Shown piece by piece: positions 47,275-56,108 of a stretch of DNA of 64,000 bases; position 1 is the first letter of the stretch, and each line of letters starts with the position of its first letter. The stretch covers positions 1,159,501 through 1,223,500 of the forward strand of contig NZ_CP049250.1 in assembly GCF_011046895.1 (NCBI RefSeq). The letters run 5' to 3'. The position numbers and the translations under genes are program-made. Source of the stretch: Rhizobium rhizoryzae. Its GTDB lineage: Bacteria > Pseudomonadota > Alphaproteobacteria > Rhizobiales > Rhizobiaceae. The notes beneath the pieces are model-generated. The model was not told the DNA's origin, did not search any database, and saw nothing but the letters and a program-made list of their open reading frames with translations.

Positions 47275-47928
47275 TCAGGCTCCGGTCATGTCATAGGGGC
47301 GGGCCAGCAGCATGGCGCGACCCTTGGAGAGCGTGACCGAAATCATCCCTTCCGCAATATTCGAGATGGTGCGGGAGGAGCCGAAAGTCAGTTTGAAATT
47401 CTTCAGAGGATAGCGCGCGTTGCGGATGGTCAATCCTTCCAGCACCGTAAAGCCGAGCACCGAAAACAGCGAACCCTTGGGCAGGTCCAGCTCCATTCCC
47501 GCATCATTGCACAGCGGGAAGGCTTCTTCCTCGCCAGAGGTCAGCATGACCTCGAAATTGTCTTCAGCAAGGCTGAGGGCCGAGAGATAGTGTTGCAGCA
47601 CATGGTCCGATCGCTCGCCGCCGAGCGCACCAACGAGAATCAACCGTTCCGCGCCACGTGAAATCGCTTCCGCAATGGCAATTTCGCCATCGGTCGCCGC
47701 CTTGGAGGCAGGGTAAGCGCGGCGCTCGATCTTCGGATAGGCGGCCTTCAGCGCATCGTCACTGGAGTCGAAATCCCCAACCCATATTTCCGGTGTGAGG
47801 CCCAGCGCGCTCGCATGGCGAATGCCGCTATCGGCGGCGATCACGCGGCTGCCTTTCGTCACGGCACGCAGCCGGTCCGTCACGGTAATGTTGCCGCCCA
47901 GAAGAATGGAAAATGTCGGTGTGCTCAT
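47275..47928 (-). CDS. Thiamine pyrophosphokinase
   Basis: Converts thiamine to TPP using ATP (217 aa). The N-terminal catalytic domain has ILLGGNITV, ADSGIRHASALGL, VGDFDSSD near residues 52-59 and LVGALGGERSDHVLQHYLSA; a C-terminal thiamine-binding domain follows. The ATG at 47928 begins the family N-terminus. It is close to thiBPQ, so imported thiamine can be activated directly. MoxR is divergent 118 bp away. Confidence 0.93.
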   Translation of the reverse strand: MSTPTFSILLGGNITVTDRLRAVTKGSRVIAADSGIRHASALGLTPEIWVGDFDSSDDALKAAYPKIERRAYPASKAATDGEIAIAEAISRGAERLILVGALGGERSDHVLQHYLSALSLAEDNFEVMLTSGEEEAFPLCNDAGMELDLPKGSLFSVLGFTVLEGLTIRNARYPLKNFKLTFGSSRTISNIAEGMISVTLSKGRAMLLARPYDMTGA

Positions 47929-48046
47929 GGGGTCTGCCCATAGCCTATTCGCGGGGTAGAAGGAAAGCGGGATTCGCCGGTTTTCCGGCACTCTTGCTTC
48001 ACGTCATCTCACTTATTAGGTTCGCGGCCAGCAGGGAGAATGAGAG

Positions 48047-48886
48047 ATGCAGTTTACCGGAACCGCCGACTACATAGCCGACAAGGATTTGATGGTGGCC
48101 GTCAATGCCGCGATCCGGCTGGAACGCCCGTTGTTGGTGAAAGGCGAACCCGGCACCGGCAAGACCGAACTGGCGCGGCAGGTGGCGGCGGCGCTCGGTC
48201 TGGACATGATCGAGTGGAATATCAAATCCACCACCAAGGCGCAGCAGGGGCTCTATGAATATGATGCCGTTTCGCGCCTGCGCGACAGCCAGTTGGGCGA
48301 TCCGCGCGTCAACGAGGTTTCCAACTATATCAGGCGCGGCAAGCTGTGGCAGGCCTTCGCCGCAGAACAAAAGGTCGTGCTTCTGATCGACGAGATCGAC
48401 AAGGCCGACATTGAGTTCCCAAACGACCTTCTTCAGGAACTCGACCGCATGGAATTTCACGTCTACGAGACAGGCGAGACCGTGAAAGCCAAGGTGCGGC
48501 CCATTGTCATCATCACCTCGAACAATGAGAAGGAGCTGCCGGATGCCTTCCTGCGGCGCTGCTTCTTCCATTATATCCGCTTTCCGGATGCCGAGACGCT
48601 GTCGCGCATCGTGGAAGTGCACTATCCCGGCATCAAGCAGAAACTGGTGAGCGCGGCCCTGACCCAGTTCTACGAAATCCGCGAGATGCCGGGGCTGAAG
48701 AAGAAGCCCTCAACATCCGAGGCGCTCGACTGGATCCGGCTTCTGGTGTCCGACGATGTCGATCCGGACGATCTGCGCGCCGACGTCAAGAACGCTCTGC
48801 CGAAGCTGCACGGTGCCCTGCTCAAGAACGAGCAGGATGTGCATCTCTTCGAGCGGTTGGCGTTCATGGCGAGGCGCGAGCGGTAG
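48047..48886 (+). CDS. MoxR-family AAA ATPase
   Basis: Chaperone-like AAA+ protein of 279 aa. Walker A GEPGTGKT near residues 33-40, Walker B VVLLIDEIDKAD, sensor 1 TSNNEKELPDAFLRRC. MoxR proteins usually work with a von Willebrand A protein to mature or activate a protein or metal complex. A matching VWA gene lies downstream but is separated by metA. The ATG at 48047 has a GGGAGAATGAG ribosome site. Confidence 0.93.
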   Translation: MQFTGTADYIADKDLMVAVNAAIRLERPLLVKGEPGTGKTELARQVAAALGLDMIEWNIKSTTKAQQGLYEYDAVSRLRDSQLGDPRVNEVSNYIRRGKLWQAFAAEQKVVLLIDEIDKADIEFPNDLLQELDRMEFHVYETGETVKAKVRPIVIITSNNEKELPDAFLRRCFFHYIRFPDAETLSRIVEVHYPGIKQKLVSAALTQFYEIREMPGLKKKPSTSEALDWIRLLVSDDVDPDDLRADVKNALPKLHGALLKNEQDVHLFERLAFMARRER

Positions 48887-48915
48887 GCGGGGAAGTGCGG
48901 TAGGCGGGGAAGTGC
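48882..48915. repeat. 17-bp tandem duplication across the moxR stop
   Basis: The unit GGTAGGCGGGGAAGTGC occurs twice in a row, exactly. The moxR TAG lies in the first copy, and the second copy brings another TAG. It looks like a recent replication slip. Confidence 0.85.
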
Positions 48916-48967
48916 GGTCTCCAACCCTCATTGACCTTGGCGGAATAAGGGCCTATTTAGAAGGCTC

Positions 48968-49025
48968 ATCGTGGTGATTTGGCCGGTCGGCTTGCAGCCA
49001 CGTTAAATAAGTCGCTAAAGGGCCG
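48968..49025 (+). promoter_or_regulatory. SAM-II riboswitch upstream of metA
   Basis: CGTGG (48970-48974) pairs with CCACG (48998-49002) to form P1. The loop begins TGATTTGG, and the 3' side reads GTTAAATAAG then GCTAAAGGG, the conserved SAM-II core that forms the pseudoknot. SAM-II elements are known upstream of metA in Agrobacterium and related bacteria. It should repress metA when S-adenosylmethionine is plentiful. Confidence 0.9.
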
Positions 49026-49054
49026 CGAGAAGAGAGACAAATCCTTTTCCCCGG

Positions 49055-49087
49055 ACCGGTCGCGACTATCGCCACCGGTTTTTTTGT
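49055..49087 (+). terminator. Terminator in the metA leader
   Basis: ACCGG(t)(c)GCG ACTAT CGC(ca)CCGGT forms a long stem followed by seven T residues, then more T-rich sequence, 19 bases before the metA ATG. It is well placed as the expression platform of the SAM-II riboswitch. Confidence 0.88.
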
Positions 49088-49105
49088 TTTTGTCGAGTTC
49101 GAACC

Positions 49106-50026
49106 ATGCCGATCAAGATTCCAGATACGCTTCCCGCTTTTGAGACGTTGGTCAATGAAGGCGTTCGGGTCATGACCGAGACGGTGGCCGTGCGGCAGGA
49201 TATCCGTCCGCTGCAGATCGGCCTGCTCAATCTCATGCCGAACAAGATCAAGACCGAAGTGCAGATGGCACGCCTGGTCGGCGCTTCTCCTCTGCAGGTA
49301 GAGCTTTCTCTTGTACGGATCGGTGGCCACAAGGCAAAGAACACCTCTGAAGAGCACCTTCTGTCCTTCTACGAGACCTGGGAAGAAGTGAAGCACCGCA
49401 AGTTCGATGGCTTCATCATCACCGGCGCGCCGGTCGAGACCCTGCAATATGAAGATGTGACCTATTGGGACGAGATGCAGCAGATCTTCGACTGGACGGA
49501 AACCAATGTCCATTCAACGCTGAATGTCTGCTGGGGCGCGATGGCGGCCATCTATCACTTCCACAAGGTGCCGAAGCATGAGTTGAAGGCGAAGGCGTTC
49601 GGCGTCTATCGTCACCGCAATCTCTGCCCGTCCTCCATCTATCTCAACGGCTTCTCGGATGATTTCCAGGTGCCGGTCTCACGCTGGACGGAGGTGCGCC
49701 GAGCCGATATCGAAAAGGTGCCGGGTCTGGAAATCCTGATGGAATCCGATGAGATGGGCGTTTGCCTCGTTCATGAGAAGCGCGGCAACCGGCTCTACAT
49801 GTTCAACCATGTGGAATATGACTCCACCTCGCTGGCGGACGAATATTTCCGGGATGTGAACGCGGGCGTGCCGATCAAGATGCCGCACAATTATTTTCCG
49901 CATAACGATGTTACACTGACGCCGCAGAACCGCTGGCGCAGCCATGCGCATCTGTTTTTCGGTAACTGGATCAACGAGATCTACCAGACCACGCATTATG
50001 ATCTGGAGCAGATTGGAATTCGGTAA
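49106..50026 (+). CDS. metA: Homoserine O-acetyltransferase (MetA family)
   Basis: First committed step of methionine synthesis, acylating homoserine (306 aa). Catalytic Cys142 in [10 protein letters not shown]. Glu111 in [11 protein letters not shown] occupies the site where Glu marks acetyl-CoA use and Gly marks succinyl-CoA use in characterised MetA enzymes, so the product is predicted to be O-acetylhomoserine despite the succinyltransferase-like fold. Later motifs include HRNLCPS, HVEYD and PHNYFPHND. Control is by the SAM-II riboswitch and leader terminator. The VWA gene begins 7 bp after its stop. Confidence 0.95.
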   Translation: MPIKIPDTLPAFETLVNEGVRVMTETVAVRQDIRPLQIGLLNLMPNKIKTEVQMARLVGASPLQVELSLVRIGGHKAKNTSEEHLLSFYETWEEVKHRKFDGFIITGAPVETLQYEDVTYWDEMQQIFDWTETNVHSTLNVCWGAMAAIYHFHKVPKHELKAKAFGVYRHRNLCPSSIYLNGFSDDFQVPVSRWTEVRRADIEKVPGLEILMESDEMGVCLVHEKRGNRLYMFNHVEYDSTSLADEYFRDVNAGVPIKMPHNYFPHNDVTLTPQNRWRSHAHLFFGNWINEIYQTTHYDLEQIGIR

Positions 50027-50032
50027 GGCATC

Positions 50033-51214
50033 ATGCTCATTCCCTTCTTCCTGAAGCTTAGACAAGCGAAAGTCCCGGTTACACTCCGGGAATTCCTGGA
50101 TCTGCTGAGGGGAATGGAAGCAGGGCTTGCGGATTTTGATGTCGAAGCCTTCTATTTCCTTGCGCGTGCGGCGCTGGTGAAGGATGAGCGGTTCATCGAC
50201 CGTTTCGATCAGGTGTTCTCTCAGCATTTTCGGGGTCTGACGGCTATCGCAGGTGCAGATGGCGTGGATGTCGAAACCCTGCCGGAAGACTGGCTTCGCA
50301 AGCTGGCCGAGAAGCATCTGACGCCGGAAGAGAAGGCGCTTGTCGAATCCCTCGGTGGCTTCGACAAGCTAATGGAAACGCTTAAGAAACGGCTGGAAGA
50401 GCAGAAGGGCCGCCATCAGGGCGGCTCGAAATGGATCGGCACCGCCGGAACCTCACCCTTCGGCGCTTATGGCTATAATCCGGAAGGCGTTCGGATCGGC
50501 CAGGAAGGCTCCCGTCATCGCAAGGCGGTGAAGGTGTGGGACAAACGCGAGTTCCGCGACTTCGACGATAGCCGCGAAATCGGCACCCGCAATATCAAGA
50601 TTGCTTTGAAGCGCCTGCGCCGCTGGGTGCGGGAAGGGGCTGCGGACGAGCTGGATCTTGCCGGCACCATTCGCTCTACCGCTGAACACGGCTATCTCGA
50701 TGTGCAGACGCGGCCGGAGCGGCGCAATGCCGTGAAGCTTCTGATGTTCTTCGATGTCGGCGGCTCGATGGACGATCATGTCATGGTGGTCGAGGAACTG
50801 TTTTCTGCGGCCCGCGCCGAGTTCCGGCATCTGGAGCATTTCTACTTCCACAACTGCCTCTACGAGAGCGTGTGGCGCGATAACCGACGTCGCTCCGAAC
50901 GGTTATCCGTCACCGATATCCTGCGCATCTATGGGGCTGACTACAAGGTCATCTTCGTCGGTGATGCGACCATGAGCCCCTATGAGATTACCCATGCGGG
51001 TGGTTCCGTCGAGCACTGGAACAAGGAGCCGGGGGCGGCGTGGATGCAGCGGCTGACCGGGCATTTTCATCGTGTCGCCTGGATCAATCCGGTGCCGCAG
51101 GGGCATTGGGACTATACGCAGTCGCTTGTCATCATGCGTCAGTTGCTGAATGACCGCATGTTTCCGCTGACTTTGCAGGGGCTGGAGCAGGCAACGCGGC
51201 AACTCGCCCGCTGA
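50033..51214 (+). CDS. VWA-domain protein, CoxE-like
   Basis: A 393-aa cytoplasmic protein of the CoxE/VWA family. The N-terminal half is helical (FFLKLRQAKVPVTLREFLDLL). A basic GNNG-like region follows (RKAVKVWDKREFRDFDDSREIGTRNIKIALKRLR is the conserved stretch near residues 160-195). The C-terminal von Willebrand A fold has MIDAS-like DVGGSMDDH. It is the expected partner of the MoxR ATPase 1.1 kb upstream. It starts 7 bp after metA, so it probably shares metA transcripts. Confidence 0.92.
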   Translation: MLIPFFLKLRQAKVPVTLREFLDLLRGMEAGLADFDVEAFYFLARAALVKDERFIDRFDQVFSQHFRGLTAIAGADGVDVETLPEDWLRKLAEKHLTPEEKALVESLGGFDKLMETLKKRLEEQKGRHQGGSKWIGTAGTSPFGAYGYNPEGVRIGQEGSRHRKAVKVWDKREFRDFDDSREIGTRNIKIALKRLRRWVREGAADELDLAGTIRSTAEHGYLDVQTRPERRNAVKLLMFFDVGGSMDDHVMVVEELFSAARAEFRHLEHFYFHNCLYESVWRDNRRRSERLSVTDILRIYGADYKVIFVGDATMSPYEITHAGGSVEHWNKEPGAAWMQRLTGHFHRVAWINPVPQGHWDYTQSLVIMRQLLNDRMFPLTLQGLEQATRQLAR

Positions 51215-51281
51215 TATATTTCAAGGATTGCGAAGCGCAGGATTTTGGCGCAGTTTGCCGCGCAAATTCGAAAGGACGATA

Positions 51282-52304
51282 ATGATGACGACGCAGGGCG
51301 AAATCTTCGGCACCACTCCCAAGGGCGAAACGGTTTACCGGGTGAAGATTTCCGGCGGCGGGCTGACCGCCTATGTCATCACCTGGGGTGCTGTCATTCA
51401 GGATCTGCGCCTTGAAGGACACGATGCACCTCTAGTGCTGGGCTTCGACAATTTCGATGATTATCCGAAATATTCCTCCTATTTTGGTGCGACACCGGGG
51501 CGCGTTGCCAATCGCATTGGCAAGGGCCAGTTCACGCTGGATGGCAGGCATTATCAGCTGGATCTGAACCAGAACGGCAATACGCACCTGCATGGCGGCA
51601 GCGATGGGCTGGGCAAGACCAACTGGACGATCATTGCGCATGCCGAAAACAAGGTCATCCTGCAGGTCACTGATCCCGATGGCCGCGGCGGTTATCCGGG
51701 CAATTGCACGGTGACGGCAACCTATGAGCTCAAAGATGAGGGCGTTCTGAACGTCGTCTATGAGAGCGTGACGGATGCGCCGACGCTCGCTAATATCTGC
51801 CAGCACACCTATTTCAACCTTGATGGCCGGGACGATACGCTGGGCCACGACATCATGATTGCCGCCGATCATTATCTGGAGCTCGACGAGCATCAGGTGC
51901 CGACAGGCGAGCAGGTGCCTGTGGCTGGCACGCCCATGGATCTGCGACAGCTTGGTTCATTGCGCCGCACGGATGAAAACGGCGCGCAGGTGGATTTCGA
52001 CCACAATTACTGCCTCTCCAACGAACGTGTGGAGAAGCGGTCTATTGCGCTGGTGCGCAGCGTCAATTCCGGCGTTTCTCTGGAAGTCCGCACCACGGAG
52101 CCGGGGGTTCAGCTCTATGGCGGCTTCAAGCTGAAGCCGACCGTTCCCGGTCTCTCCGGCAAGCTCTACGGTCCTTATGCGGGGCTCTGCCTGGAAACGC
52201 AGATCTGGCCGGATGCCATCAATCACCCGGGCTTCCCGAACGCGGTGCTGCGCCCTGGCGAAGTGCTTCGCCAGGAAACCGATTACGTCTTCTCCAAGAG
52301 CTGA
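51282..52304 (+). CDS. galM: Aldose 1-epimerase
   Basis: Mutarotase interconverting alpha and beta anomers of galactose or glucose (340 aa). Substrate-binding TPGRVANRIGKG, NTHLHGGSDGLGKTNW with a conserved His, catalytic His in CQHTYFNLDG, and catalytic Glu in GLCLETQIWPDAIN. ATG at 51282 or 51285, both after AAAGGA. It lies 67 bp after the VWA gene on the same strand. No other galactose genes are in view. Confidence 0.94.
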   Translation: MMTTQGEIFGTTPKGETVYRVKISGGGLTAYVITWGAVIQDLRLEGHDAPLVLGFDNFDDYPKYSSYFGATPGRVANRIGKGQFTLDGRHYQLDLNQNGNTHLHGGSDGLGKTNWTIIAHAENKVILQVTDPDGRGGYPGNCTVTATYELKDEGVLNVVYESVTDAPTLANICQHTYFNLDGRDDTLGHDIMIAADHYLELDEHQVPTGEQVPVAGTPMDLRQLGSLRRTDENGAQVDFDHNYCLSNERVEKRSIALVRSVNSGVSLEVRTTEPGVQLYGGFKLKPTVPGLSGKLYGPYAGLCLETQIWPDAINHPGFPNAVLRPGEVLRQETDYVFSKS

Positions 52305-52313
52305 TTGAGGATC

Positions 52314-52343
52314 AAGCTGGCCGTTTCGGTCAACGGCCAGCTT
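52314..52343. terminator. Strong hairpin between convergent galM and speB
   Basis: A perfect 12-bp stem, AAGCTGGCCGTT / AACGGCCAGCTT, with a 6-base loop lies 10 bases after galM and 6 bases beyond the stop of the convergent gene. No T run, but its placement suggests a bidirectional terminator. Confidence 0.65.
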
Positions 52344-52348
52344 CCCTT

Positions 52349-53398
52349 TCAGGTTTTCAATGCCGGGCTGAAGGCCATCAGGCTCAGCAGTTCGAACAGA
52401 ACCTGTGCTCCCGCATGGGCGGTGTTGTGGGTGGCGTCATATTCGGGCGCCACTTCCACCACGTCGCCGCCGACAAGGTTGATGCCCTTCAGGCCGCGCA
52501 GCAGTTCCAGAACTTCGCGCGTCGTCAGGCCTCCCACTTCCGGCGTCCCTGTACCAGGTGCGAAAGCCGGATCAAGGCTATCGATATCGAAGGAGATATA
52601 GGTCGGGCCGTCGCCGACGATGGCGCGCGCCTTTTCGATGATGGCGGGAAGCCCAAGCCCGGTCACCTCTTCGGCATGAATGACAGTCATGCCGCTCTCG
52701 TAGGAAAACTCCCAGAGATATTCCGATGAACCGCGAATGCCGATCTGGATCGTTCGGGTGGGATCCAGCACACCATCCAGAACCGCATTGCGGAACGGCC
52801 CGCCATGATGAAATTTCGTCTGGTCGAAAGAACCGCCGGTGTCGCAATGGGCATCGATATGGATCAAGCCTACTGGCCTGTTCTTGCCGACTGCCTTGAG
52901 AATGGAATGGGTAATAGAGTGATCGCCTCCAACCGCGAGCGGCACCACACCCGCATCGACGATCTGGTTGAAGCGTTTTTCGATGTCCTCGTGGCTCATC
53001 TCGAGCCGGTATCGGCTGCGGAAGGGAACGTCTCCGATATCAGCAACTCGTAACTCGTGCACCGGTGTACAGCCAAGCACGTGGTTATAGGGGCCGATGC
53101 GGTCGATTGAGCGGAGCGCGCGTGGCCCAAAGCGTGAGCCGGGACGATTGGTGACGCCAAGATCCATCGGGACGCCGATCAGGGCGACCTGAAGATCCTG
53201 AAAATCCGGGTTGTCGGCTGCGACGGCAAGGTGTGGCGCATAGAGGAGAGTGGGGATGCCGGCATAAGGAGCGGCCCGCGTTCCGTTCTTGAAGACCTTG
53301 GTGCCGACCTTGGCAAAGGCCGGATCGAAGATCTCGCCGCCTTCTCCATACTTTGCCCGCAGTGCCGCCAGTTTCTCTTCATTCCAGGCCATGACCAC
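52349..53398 (-). CDS. speB: Agmatinase/ureohydrolase family enzyme
   Basis: Binuclear manganese hydrolase of 349 aa cleaving a guanidino compound to urea plus amine. Metal ligands in GGDHSI, HIDAHCDTG and SFDIDSLDPAFAPGTGTPEVGG. The length, with an N-terminal extension of about 60 residues before QVALIGVPMDLG, fits agmatinase or guanidinobutyrase/guanidinopropionase members. The substrate cannot be fixed from sequence, so the gene symbol is provisional. It converges with galM and diverges from the aminotransferase. Confidence 0.88.
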   Translation of the reverse strand: MVMAWNEEKLAALRAKYGEGGEIFDPAFAKVGTKVFKNGTRAAPYAGIPTLLYAPHLAVAADNPDFQDLQVALIGVPMDLGVTNRPGSRFGPRALRSIDRIGPYNHVLGCTPVHELRVADIGDVPFRSRYRLEMSHEDIEKRFNQIVDAGVVPLAVGGDHSITHSILKAVGKNRPVGLIHIDAHCDTGGSFDQTKFHHGGPFRNAVLDGVLDPTRTIQIGIRGSSEYLWEFSYESGMTVIHAEEVTGLGLPAIIEKARAIVGDGPTYISFDIDSLDPAFAPGTGTPEVGGLTTREVLELLRGLKGINLVGGDVVEVAPEYDATHNTAHAGAQVLFELLSLMAFSPALKT

Positions 53399-53532
53399 AA
53401 TCCCGATTGCTGCTGTAAAAATGGGCGACGGACTATCCTGCCTTCGCTTTCAGCAATATCGAACGAAAAGACATTCTAAATCAATTGACTTTTTGGCGTG
53501 GAGCCATGCTGATGCTGGCCAGAGAGTCTGAA

Positions 53533-54729
53533 ATGAGATTGCCGAACCCCATGTCATCCGTGCCCGCCTTCAACCCTTTGATCGAACAGATTTCACCTCC
53601 GCCAGTACCCTCTGTGCAAGCCTGGGCGCGGGCCTATGATGGTGCAAAAGGTCCACTGATTGACCTGTCGCAGGCGGTACCGGGCTATCCTCCGCACCCG
53701 AAAATGCTTCATCTCCTGGGCGAAGCGGCATCCTCGCGCGCCTCGATCGGCTACGGCCCTATCGAGGGCGATGGTATTTTGCGGGAGGCTTACGCTACGC
53801 ATGTCAGCGAGGTTTACGGGGCGTCTCTCGCGTCGGGACATGTCCACATCACCTCCGGCTGCAACCAGGCCTTCATCTGCGCAATCATGGCTGTTGCGGG
53901 TGCAGGCGATACCGTCTTGATGACCAATCCCTACTATTTCAACCACCAGACCACGCTTGCCATGCTGGGGATCGCAACCAAGCTTGTCGAGTGCCGGGCG
54001 GAGAACGGCTTCCTCCCGACGGCGGCGGATATCGAGGCGCAGATAGGGTCTGGCGTGAAGGCGCTGGCACTGGTTTCACCGAACAATCCGACGGGTGCGG
54101 TTTATCCTCCCGCGCTTCTGGCGGAGATCGCCGAGCTTTGCCGATCGCGCGGTGTCTGGCTGATCCTGGACGAGACCTATCGGGATTTTCTGGCCACCGA
54201 GGGTGCGCCGCCGCATGCGCTTTTCTCACGTCCGGACTGGGAGAGTTCGATCGTCTCGCTCTACAGTTTCTCAAAGAGCTTCTGTATTCCCGGCCATCGG
54301 CTCGGTGCCATCACGGCTGGTCCCGCTTTCATCGCACAGGTGGCGAAGGTCATGGATAATCTGCAGATCTGTGCGCCGCGCGCGGGTCAGGCTGCCGTGG
54401 CTACCGCGTTGCCGCTTCTTGCCGATTGGCGGGAGGAGAACAGACAGGAAATTCTACGACGCGCAAAGGCTCTGTCCGACGTCATGCACAGCGTTTCGGA
54501 CTGGAAGCTCGATGCCTTGGGGGCCTATTTTGCCTTCGTGCGGCACCCTTTCGAAGGCGTCGGTTCGGCAGAGGTGGCGGAAGCACTGGCCAAAAAGGCC
54601 GGCGTTTCTTGCATTCCAGGCAGCTACTTCGGGTCCGGTCAGGAGCAGTATCTGCGGTTTGCCTTTGCCAATGCCGATGTGGACGGGCTCACGATGCTAG
54701 GTCAAAGGTTGAGCAGTTTCACGCTATAA
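53533..54729 (+). CDS. PLP-dependent aminotransferase, class I/II
   Basis: Fold type I aminotransferase of 398 aa. SPNNPTGAVYPPALL, LILDETYRDF, the PLP lysine in SFSKSFCIPGHRLGA, and C-terminal YLRFAFANAD. The substrate is unknown. Starts at 53506, 53533 and 53551 are all possible; the ATG at 53533 gives a normal length, but none has a strong ribosome site. It is divergent from the agmatinase-like gene, suggesting a possible shared role in amine or arginine-derived metabolism. Confidence 0.88.
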   Translation: MRLPNPMSSVPAFNPLIEQISPPPVPSVQAWARAYDGAKGPLIDLSQAVPGYPPHPKMLHLLGEAASSRASIGYGPIEGDGILREAYATHVSEVYGASLASGHVHITSGCNQAFICAIMAVAGAGDTVLMTNPYYFNHQTTLAMLGIATKLVECRAENGFLPTAADIEAQIGSGVKALALVSPNNPTGAVYPPALLAEIAELCRSRGVWLILDETYRDFLATEGAPPHALFSRPDWESSIVSLYSFSKSFCIPGHRLGAITAGPAFIAQVAKVMDNLQICAPRAGQAAVATALPLLADWREENRQEILRRAKALSDVMHSVSDWKLDALGAYFAFVRHPFEGVGSAEVAEALAKKAGVSCIPGSYFGSGQEQYLRFAFANADVDGLTMLGQRLSSFTL

Positions 54730-54755
54730 AAATGCCCGGACCTTTCAGTCCGGGC
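54727..54755 (-). terminator. Terminator of the DUF2076 gene
   Basis: GCCCGGA / TCCGGGC 7-bp stem; on the minus strand it is followed by ATTTTTAT. It lies in the space between convergent genes and may also slow plus-strand transcription. Confidence 0.8.
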
Positions 54756-54788
54756 AAGTTCAAGTCCGTCTATCAAGAGGGATAGAAA

Positions 54789-55364
54789 TCAGAACTGCAT
54801 GTCTTCTTCCATGCCTGCATCATCTGCCGGTTCCTCGGCGGGAGTTTCGGCTGCCTGCGCCTCGTCGCCGCCAATCATGCCTGCAATGGCGTTACCCAGA
54901 AGCACACCGCCAGCCACGCCCATGGCTGTCTGTGCCGCACCGGCGAGGAAGCCGCCGCCACGGGCCGGTTGCGCGTGACCAAAGCCCTGCTGCTGGCCGC
55001 CCCATGGGTTGCCGGGGTTGCGGGGGCCAGCCTGCATTCCACCAGGCATCATGCCTTGATTTGATGCTTGCGGTGCAGGGCGTGCGGGCTGCGAACTGCC
55101 GAACAGGCTGGAGAAGAAGCCGCCGCCGGAGGCAGGGCGGGACGAAAGCTGGTATTCCAGCTCCTCGATCCGCCGCTGCGCCTGATCTAGCGCCTGTTCC
55201 TGCACAACGATCGTCTGCGCCATGAAATAGGGTGCTCCGGGTTGGCTGGCGATGCGATCACGAATGAAGGCATCCGCTTCCGCATCGCGTGGTCCGGACT
55301 GACTTTCCACATGGGAAAGCTTGCCGAATAAACCCTCGATCGCCTGGCGGTCGTTGTAGTCCAT
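54789..55364 (-). CDS. DUF2076 protein
   Basis: A 191-aa protein of the DUF2076 family. N-terminal helix with DRQAIEGLFGKLSHVE, then AEADAFIRDRIASQPGAPYFMAQTIVVQEQAL and a short coiled coil (QRRIEELEYQLSS). A Gly/Pro/Gln-rich middle is followed by a glycine-rich hydrophobic segment (GFLAGAAQTAMGVAGGVLLGNAIAG) and an acidic tail. It is thought to be a periplasmic ligand-like protein, but its role is unknown. It lies 33 bp after the BI-1 gene on the same strand. Confidence 0.88.
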   Translation of the reverse strand: MDYNDRQAIEGLFGKLSHVESQSGPRDAEADAFIRDRIASQPGAPYFMAQTIVVQEQALDQAQRRIEELEYQLSSRPASGGGFFSSLFGSSQPARPAPQASNQGMMPGGMQAGPRNPGNPWGGQQQGFGHAQPARGGGFLAGAAQTAMGVAGGVLLGNAIAGMIGGDEAQAAETPAEEPADDAGMEEDMQF

Positions 55365-55397
55365 TGTAGAGTTCCTCCTTGAGGTTGTTTGGACTGG

Positions 55398-56108
55398 TTA
55401 CTCTTCGCGCTGACCCGTAAGGCTCAGCAGAAGCTGGAAGATGTTGACGAAGTTCAGGTAGAGCGAGAGAGCGCCGAACACGGCAAGCTTCTGCTGGCTT
55501 TCCTGGTCGAAGTTTTCGGCATACTGCTCCTTGATGTTCTGGGTATCCCAGGCAGTCAGGCCGACGAAGACGATGATGCCGATGACGGAGACAGCAAACT
55601 GCAGCGCGCTGGAGCCGAGGAAGATGTTGACGATCGAGGCGATCATCACACCGATCAGGCCCATGATCAGGAACGAACCGAACTTTGCCAAATCACGCTT
55701 CGTCACATAGCCGTAGAGGCTGGTTGCGCCGAACATGGTGGCGGCGATGAAGAAGGTGCGTGCGATGCTGGCGCCGGTGAACACGAGGAACACGGAAGCG
55801 AGCGAAAGGCCCATGACGGCACAGAAGGCCCAGAAGGTCATTTGTGCGGCAGAGGCTGACATCGTCTGGAGCTTGAAGGAGAAGAAGAAGACGAAGGCGA
55901 GCGGGGCCAGCATCACCACCCACTTCAGCGGGCTGGAGAAGATCGGCACGTAGAGGGCAGGCGTCGTGCCGACGATGAAGGCAACGATGCCGGTGATGAT
56001 GAGGCCGAGGCCCATATAGTTGTAAACGCGCAGCATGTGCTTGCGCAGTCCCTCGTCAAAGGCGGCCTGGGACTGGATGGCCGGATTGTATCCAAAACGC
56101 GGATTCAT
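55398..56108 (-). CDS. Bax inhibitor-1/YccA family membrane protein
   Basis: A 236-aa protein with about seven hydrophobic helices. Family marks are MLRVYNYMGLGLIITGIVAF near residue 25, GLSLASVFLVFTGASIARTF, and LTAWDTQNIKEQY followed by GALSLYLNFVNIFQLLLSL. Members leak calcium or protect membranes; the exact function in bacteria is unclear. The CACAGGAGTAAGCC leader before ATG gives a good ribosome site. It lies 29 bp after the anti-sigma gene. Confidence 0.94.
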   Translation of the reverse strand: MNPRFGYNPAIQSQAAFDEGLRKHMLRVYNYMGLGLIITGIVAFIVGTTPALYVPIFSSPLKWVVMLAPLAFVFFFSFKLQTMSASAAQMTFWAFCAVMGLSLASVFLVFTGASIARTFFIAATMFGATSLYGYVTKRDLAKFGSFLIMGLIGVMIASIVNIFLGSSALQFAVSVIGIIVFVGLTAWDTQNIKEQYAENFDQESQQKLAVFGALSLYLNFVNIFQLLLSLTGQREE

